Source: Desulfovibrio sp. A2
GTDB taxonomy: Bacteria > Desulfobacterota > Desulfovibrionia > Desulfovibrionales > Desulfovibrionaceae
Length of the DNA: 64,000 bases
NCBI RefSeq assembly: GCF_000226255.1
Contig: NZ_AGFG01000063.1
Span: 23,857 to 87,856 of the forward strand
Direction: 5' to 3'
The notes below the pieces were generated by a model. That model saw nothing but the letters and a program-made list of their open reading frames with translations. It had not been told where the DNA came from and did not search any database. Every line of letters starts with the position of its first letter. The stretch's first letter is position 1. Of this stretch, positions 59,813-64,000 are shown piece after piece. The position numbers and the translations under genes are program-made.

Positions 59813-60664
59813 CTATTCCCCGGCCAGCAGCATGTTGTCGATAAGCCGGGCCTTGCCGAGGCGGAAGGCCACGGCGCACAGGGCCGCATCGGCGATGCGC
59901 GCGAGCGGCTCCAGCGTTTCCGGGTGCACGATGGACACGTAGTCCTCCTGCGCCAGGGGCAGGTTTTCGCGCCAGTAGCGGCGCATGCCCTCGGCCACTG
60001 CGGCGGCGTCGCGCTCGCCCCCCTGCACCAGCGCCCGGCCAAGGGCCAGGCCGTGGTGGATGTTGGGGGCCTGGGCGCGCTCCTCGGCGGAAAGATAGAC
60101 GTTGCGCGAACTCATGGCCAGGCCGTCGGCCTCGCGCACGATGGGGCGGCCCACCACCTCGACGGGCACGTTCAGGTCGCGCGCCATGCGGCGGATGATG
60201 GCCAGCTGCTGCCAGTCCTTCTGGCCGAACACGGCGGTGCGCGGCATGGCCAGCTGGAACAGCTTCATGACCACCGTGCACACCCCCCGGAAATGGGTGG
60301 GGCGGGTGATGCCGCACAGCGTGCCCGCCAGCGAGGGCACTTCGACCCACGTGGCGTGGCCCGCCGGAAACATGTCCGCGGGCTGGGGGGTGAACAGCAC
60401 GTCCGCGCCGTTGGCCTCGGCGATGGCGGCATCGCGTTCTAGGTCACGGGGGTAGGCGGCCAGGTCTTCGCCGGGGCCGAACTGCGTGGGGTTCACGAAC
60501 AGGCTGACCACCACCTTGTCGCCCACGGAACGGGCGTGCGACATCAGGCTTTCGTGGCCCGAATGGTAGTAGCCCATGGTGGGCACCAGCACGGTGTGCT
60601 GGCCGTCGGCCCGCCAGCGCAGGCAGGTCTGTTGCAACGTGCGGGGATCGGTGAGTATCTGCAT
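59813..60664 (-). CDS. panC: Pantothenate synthetase
   Basis: 283 residues. Joins pantoate and beta-alanine with ATP. Nucleotidyl-transferase motifs: VPTMGYYHSGHESLMSHAR (HxGH-like), VVSLFVNPTQFGPGEDLAAYPRD, QKDWQQLAIIRRMARDLNVPV and VMSSRN-type LAMSSRNVYLS. panB lies 1.1 kb upstream, separated by a plus-strand gene, so the common panBC operon is split here. No clear ribosome site was seen before the ATG. Confidence 0.96.
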   Translation of the reverse strand: MQILTDPRTLQQTCLRWRADGQHTVLVPTMGYYHSGHESLMSHARSVGDKVVVSLFVNPTQFGPGEDLAAYPRDLERDAAIAEANGADVLFTPQPADMFPAGHATWVEVPSLAGTLCGITRPTHFRGVCTVVMKLFQLAMPRTAVFGQKDWQQLAIIRRMARDLNVPVEVVGRPIVREADGLAMSSRNVYLSAEERAQAPNIHHGLALGRALVQGGERDAAAVAEGMRRYWRENLPLAQEDYVSIVHPETLEPLARIADAALCAVAFRLGKARLIDNMLLAGE

Positions 60665-61015
60665 ATCAAGTTATCCGAATATTGTTGTGTAGGCGGGTAT
60701 ACACGTAGCCCGTCATGATGTCCAGCGGAAACGGCGGCCGATACGGCCGGGTTGGGGTAGGCCGCGCGGCGGCCGGTGCCCCGTTGGCCCCGGCAGGTTT
60801 GTCCGGGTGGCGGGGAGCAGCAAGACCCGTACCGCGCGGCGTCTGCCCGTGGTGAGGGCTTGCCGCTGTCCGGTCTGTCCGGCCAGTTGGTCGGCCGATG
60901 GTCCGCACTCGTCCGCTTGACGGGGCCGGTGGCTGAGGGCAAGAGCAGGGTCGGGCCCGTGCCCGACCGCACCACCATACTCATACGTACATCAATGCTG
61001 TATGCCGGGGGCCGC

Positions 61016-61744
61016 ATGGTTGCGCCGAATGCCGACGACATGCCCGAAACGCCGCCTGGGGCCGGGGACCGTCCCGCCGCCGTGCATCCCCCGTTCCATC
61101 AGGGGCAGCTGGACGTTCTCTGCGCCGTGTACGCCGTGGTCAATGCCCTGCGCTCCGTCCACCCGCTGGGCATCGGGCAGGCGCGGCGACTTTTCAATGA
61201 GGCGCTGCTGGACCTTGCCCGCGACGCGGACGGGTTGCGCGCCGTGCTGTACAACGCCACCGACCACGTCGCGCTGGTGCGGGCGGTGCTGGACCGCGCC
61301 AGCCGGGACGTGGCCGACCTGCGCATGACGCACCCCTTTGCCGACGCCCCGGCCCTGCGCGTGACGGGCAGGGTGGGCCCCGACAGTTCGGAGGGGTTGC
61401 GCCGTTCCGGGCGCGGCAATCCCGGCCCGGACGCCACCCCGCAGCCCACGGCCCGCGCGGTGTGGGAGGCCCTGGCCGGGTGGCTGTCCGGCGGTGCGGG
61501 GCGGACGGCCGTGCTGCGCTTTCACCGCTATCTGCCCTTCCGGGGCGATCCGGTGATTTCGCACTGGACGGCGGCCGGACGTCTGCTGGGCGATACGCTG
61601 TTCCTGCACGACTCCAGCCGCGAATCCAACGCCGTCCATTCCATCGAGCGGGGCGGCTTCGTCACCGCGCCGGAGCACCTTTCCGACGACCGGCTGCTGC
61701 TGGTGGAGCCGCGCTGCCTGCACCTGATCGAGGTGAACGGCTAG
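61016..61744 (+). CDS. Putative cysteine-peptidase-like protein between panC and panB
   Basis: 242 residues from the ATG at 61016 (another ATG lies at 60995). A papain-like or C39-like signature starts FHQGQLDVLCAVYAVVNALR (Gln and Cys), with His in GDPVISHWTAAGRLLG and Asp/Asn-like DTLFLHDSSRESNA. The layout suits a cysteine peptidase or acyltransferase of the BtrH/C39 group, but the family is not certain. No signal peptide at this start. It faces its neighbours, so it is a separate transcription unit. Confidence 0.6.
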   Translation: MVAPNADDMPETPPGAGDRPAAVHPPFHQGQLDVLCAVYAVVNALRSVHPLGIGQARRLFNEALLDLARDADGLRAVLYNATDHVALVRAVLDRASRDVADLRMTHPFADAPALRVTGRVGPDSSEGLRRSGRGNPGPDATPQPTARAVWEALAGWLSGGAGRTAVLRFHRYLPFRGDPVISHWTAAGRLLGDTLFLHDSSRESNAVHSIERGGFVTAPEHLSDDRLLLVEPRCLHLIEVNG

Positions 61745-61772
61745 CTCCGGCTTCCGGCGGCCCGGCCGCCGG

Positions 61773-62684
61773 TCATTCCTTTCCCGCGCCTTCCCCGTCC
61801 GCGCCCATCCGGCGCAGTTCGTCCTCGGACATGGCAAAGCCGTGCTCCGGGCCGGGAAACGCGCCGTTCTCCACTTCCTGCTTGTAGGCGGTCACGGCCG
61901 CCGTCACCTGCCCGGCGAGATTGGCGTAACGCTTCACGAAGCGGGGCGCGATGCGGTCTTGCAGGCCCAGCATGTCGTGCAGCACCAGCACCTGCCCGTC
62001 GCAGTCCGGCCCCGCGCCGATGCCGATGGTGGGGATGGACAGCGCTGCGGTGACGCGCGCGGCCACGGGCGCGGGCACGCATTCCAGCACCACCGAGAAA
62101 CAGCCCGCCCGTTCCAGGGCCAGGGCGTCGTCCAGCAGGCGGCGGGCCGCGTCGGCGGTCTTGCCCTGCACCTTGAACCCGCCAAGCTCGGCGACCCGCT
62201 GCGGGGTAAGGCCGATGTGGCCCATCACCGGAATGCCCGCGTCCACCAGGGTGCGAATTTGCGGCAGGTACGGCCCCGCGCCTTCCAGCTTCACGGCGCG
62301 CACGCCCCCCTCGCGGAACAGCCGCCCGGCGTTGCGCAGGGCGTCGGCCGGGCTCGTCTCGTAGGACAGGAAGGGCATGTCCGCCACCACCAGCGCGCGC
62401 GAAACGCTGCCGGTCACCGCGCGGCAATGGTGCGCCATTTCGTCCACGGTGACGGACAGGGTGTCGCCCCGGCCCAGCATGACCATGCCCAGCGAATCGC
62501 CCACCAGGATGATGTCGATGTCGCAGGCGTCCACCAGGGCGGCTGTGGGGGCGTCGTAGGCGGTAAGCATGGCGATGCGCCGCGCGCCCTTGGCGGCGCG
62601 CACGTCGTGCGTGGTCACCGGGCGGCGGGGGCGGGCGGTGTCTGGCGTGCTGGCGGGGCGTTCCGGTGACGGATGGACGCTCAT
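61773..62684 (-). CDS. panB: 3-methyl-2-oxobutanoate hydroxymethyltransferase
   Basis: 303 residues from the ATG at 62684 with AAGGAG. First step of pantothenate synthesis using methylene-THF. Motifs: MLTAYDAPTAALVDACDIDIILVGDSLGMVMLG region, AVKLEGAG, PVMGHIGLTPQRVAELGGFKVQGK and GIGAGPDCDGQVLVLHDMLGL. The N-terminal 25 residues are Pro/Thr-rich and not conserved. Separate from panC by the inserted gene. Confidence 0.96.
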   Translation of the reverse strand: MSVHPSPERPASTPDTARPRRPVTTHDVRAAKGARRIAMLTAYDAPTAALVDACDIDIILVGDSLGMVMLGRGDTLSVTVDEMAHHCRAVTGSVSRALVVADMPFLSYETSPADALRNAGRLFREGGVRAVKLEGAGPYLPQIRTLVDAGIPVMGHIGLTPQRVAELGGFKVQGKTADAARRLLDDALALERAGCFSVVLECVPAPVAARVTAALSIPTIGIGAGPDCDGQVLVLHDMLGLQDRIAPRFVKRYANLAGQVTAAVTAYKQEVENGAFPGPEHGFAMSEDELRRMGADGEGAGKE

Positions 62685-63042
62685 GAAAGGCTCCTTGCGG
62701 TGTGCGATGCGGGCAGGGGCGCGGGGGGTGCCCGGCGCGGGACCCGGTGAAGGCCCGGCGCGGGTCGCGCCGGACGAACAGTCTACATCCGCCGTGGGGG
62801 CATGGCAAACATGCGGGAGGAGCGCGGCGGCCCGGCCGCGTGGGGGGATGCATCCCGTCGGGTTTTCGCGGGAAATTCGGGCCAGTCCGGTTTGGCCGGA
62901 CAAACGTAAAGAAAAGTGAAGCGCACCCCCTATAGTTTCACATGGGCAGGCCGAAAAGAGGGTCATGAACGGCGGATGATCGCATGGACGCGATCGGCGT
63001 GGTGCCCCGCCCGGAACGGCGCAATATTCATGGAGGAATATT
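62685..63042. other. panB and flagellin upstream region
   Basis: No gene. GTCCGG / CCGGAC pair at about 62884-62900. I do not see a confident sigma-28 (TAAA-N15-GCCGATAA) or sigma-54 (GG-N10-GC) promoter; TAAAGAAAAG is followed by no good -10. Confidence 0.4.
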
Positions 63043-63933
63043 ATGTCTCTCGTAATCAATCACAACTTGATGGCAATGAATGCCGCCCGTAACCTCAGCC
63101 AGTCGTACGGCAGCCTGTCCACGTCCGTACGCCGGTTGTCTTCGGGCCTTCGTGTCGGCACCGCCGCCGACGACGCAGCCGGCCTGGCCATTCGCGAACT
63201 GATGCGTTCGGACATCGCCGCCCTGAACCAGGGCGTGCGTAACGCCAACGACGCCATTTCGCTGATCCAGACCGCCGACGGCGCGCTCGGCGTCATCGAT
63301 GAAAAGCTGATCCGCATGAAGGAACTGGCCGAACAGGCGGCCACCGGTACCTACACCTCGGACCAGCGTCTCATCATCGATTCGGAATACCAGGCCATGG
63401 CCTCGGAAATCACCCGAATCGCCAACTCGACGGACTTCAACGGCATTCACCTGCTCAACGGCAACCTGTCCTCGGCGACCCACGACGGCTCCGGCCTCGT
63501 GTCCACCGGCCAGCTGAAGGTCCACTTCGGCACGGCCAACGACTGCTCGGAAGACTACTACTACATCCGCATCGGCACCGCCACGGCGTCTGCCCTGGGT
63601 GTGGGCAGCCAGGCCGCCGACGGCTCGGGCAAGTCGATCTCCACGCAGTCCGCCGCGCAGGCCGCCCTTGTGGGCATCGAGAACGCCATCATCTCGAAGG
63701 ACAAGATTCGCGCGAACCTTGGTGCGCTCCAGAACCGTCTGGAAAACACCATCAGCAACCTGCAGATCCAGTCGGAAAACCTGCAGGCCGCCGAATCGCG
63801 GATTTCGGACGTGGACGTTTCGAGCGAAATGACGGAATTCACCCGTCAGCAGATCCTCACCCAGGCCGCCGTCGCCATGCTCTCGCAGGCTAACTCCCTG
63901 CCGCGTATGGCCATGCAGTTGCTGGGCGGCTAA
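63043..63933 (+). CDS. Flagellin
   Basis: 296 residues, an average length for a Desulfovibrio flagellin, with conserved D0/D1 helices: MSLVINHNLMAMNAARNL and RRLSSGLRVGTAADDAAGLAI at the N-terminus, and LGALQNRLENTISNLQIQSE with AAESRISDVDVSSEMTEFTRQ and LPRMAMQLLGG at the C-terminus. The short central region gives a small D2. It polymerises outside the cell into the filament with FliS and FliD acting as chaperone and cap. GGAGGA precedes the ATG. Which fliC paralogue this is cannot be told here. Confidence 0.96.
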   Translation: MSLVINHNLMAMNAARNLSQSYGSLSTSVRRLSSGLRVGTAADDAAGLAIRELMRSDIAALNQGVRNANDAISLIQTADGALGVIDEKLIRMKELAEQAATGTYTSDQRLIIDSEYQAMASEITRIANSTDFNGIHLLNGNLSSATHDGSGLVSTGQLKVHFGTANDCSEDYYYIRIGTATASALGVGSQAADGSGKSISTQSAAQAALVGIENAIISKDKIRANLGALQNRLENTISNLQIQSENLQAAESRISDVDVSSEMTEFTRQQILTQAAVAMLSQANSLPRMAMQLLGG

Positions 63934-63977
63934 GGAAACACACCGTAAGGTGGAGGGGTCTCTCGGAGACACGCTCG

Positions 63978-64000
63978 ACCGGGCCGCGCAAGCGGCCCGG
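63978..64000 (+). terminator. Start of the flagellin terminator (cut by the window end)
   Basis: CCGGGCCGC and GCGGCCCGG form a perfect stem across GCAA at the last bases of the window. A T tract cannot be seen. Confidence 0.55.

Noticed and set aside
62685..63042. Sigma-28 promoter for flagellin
   Set aside because: TAAAG occurs but no GCCGATAA-like -10 at the right spacing.
1..64000. CRISPR arrays, tRNA or rRNA genes, insertion sequences
   Set aside because: No regularly spaced direct repeats, cloverleaf-like segments or transposase genes were seen.

Overview
The window is a high-GC chromosomal segment of a sulfate-reducing deltaproteobacterium (Desulfovibrionaceae). Complete aprBA and qmoABCD, the alternative (siroheme-derived) heme genes ahbC-hemB-ahbD-ahbA, and the run fliD-fliS / tsaB-rseP-dxr / decarboxylase / cdsA-uppS / frr-pyrH / tsf-rpsB match, from memory, the order around DVU0846-DVU0874 of Desulfovibrio (Nitratidesulfovibrio) vulgaris. 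The high GC suggests a relative such as strain Miyazaki; the species is an inference.

Layout. 1-2.7 kb (minus): a truncated aminotransferase, a small coiled-coil protein and an EPSP-synthase-like protein with a chorismate-mutase-like N-terminus. 3.3-11.8 kb (plus): the dissimilatory APS reductase and its membrane electron donor complex, preceded by a promoter with a clear Rex-type operator. 12.3-14.3 kb (minus): an RtcB-family protein and a small membrane protein. 14.5-18.5 kb (minus): alternative heme synthesis. 18.9-27.5 kb (minus): a lipoprotein, a zinc-ribbon/Yip1 membrane protein, two glycosyltransferases, FliS and FliD. 27.7-43.5 kb (minus): housekeeping genes for tRNA modification, isoprenoid and phospholipid synthesis, UMP kinase, ribosome recycling, EF-Ts, S2 and RNase J, plus LPS-type sugar genes. 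44-47.9 kb (minus): a glyoxylate/hydroxypyruvate cluster (reductase, isomerase, GntR regulator) with an embedded FemAB-type transferase. 48-48.9 kb: an AT-rich island with one orphan gene. 49-51 kb: a divergent EF-G. 51.7-58.4 kb: glutaredoxin plus ferredoxin-thioredoxin reductase, a PfkB kinase, CutA, endonuclease III with an RNase H-fold partner, CheV and a PilZ protein. 58.5-62.7 kb: metK, panC and panB, with a possible cysteine-peptidase-like gene between the pan genes. 63-64 kb: flagellin and the start of its terminator.

The least explained structure lies between genes. Two families of short conserved cores (family I at about 34.8, 36.4 and 44.0 kb; family II at 32.8, 33.0, 37.6, 53.1 and 53.2 kb) often sit inside long palindromes. 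Where those outer arms are long they are near-perfect but differ from locus to locus, and in three places one arm overlaps the stop codon of the adjacent gene. Base changes between copies preserve pairing (C-G to T-A, G-C to A-T), so pairing appears to be maintained. I know of no named element that fits. Other regulatory candidates are a Rex site and leader hairpins before aprBA, a palindromic operator before the gntR gene, and three half-sites at exact 11-bp spacing between rnj and the reductase gene.
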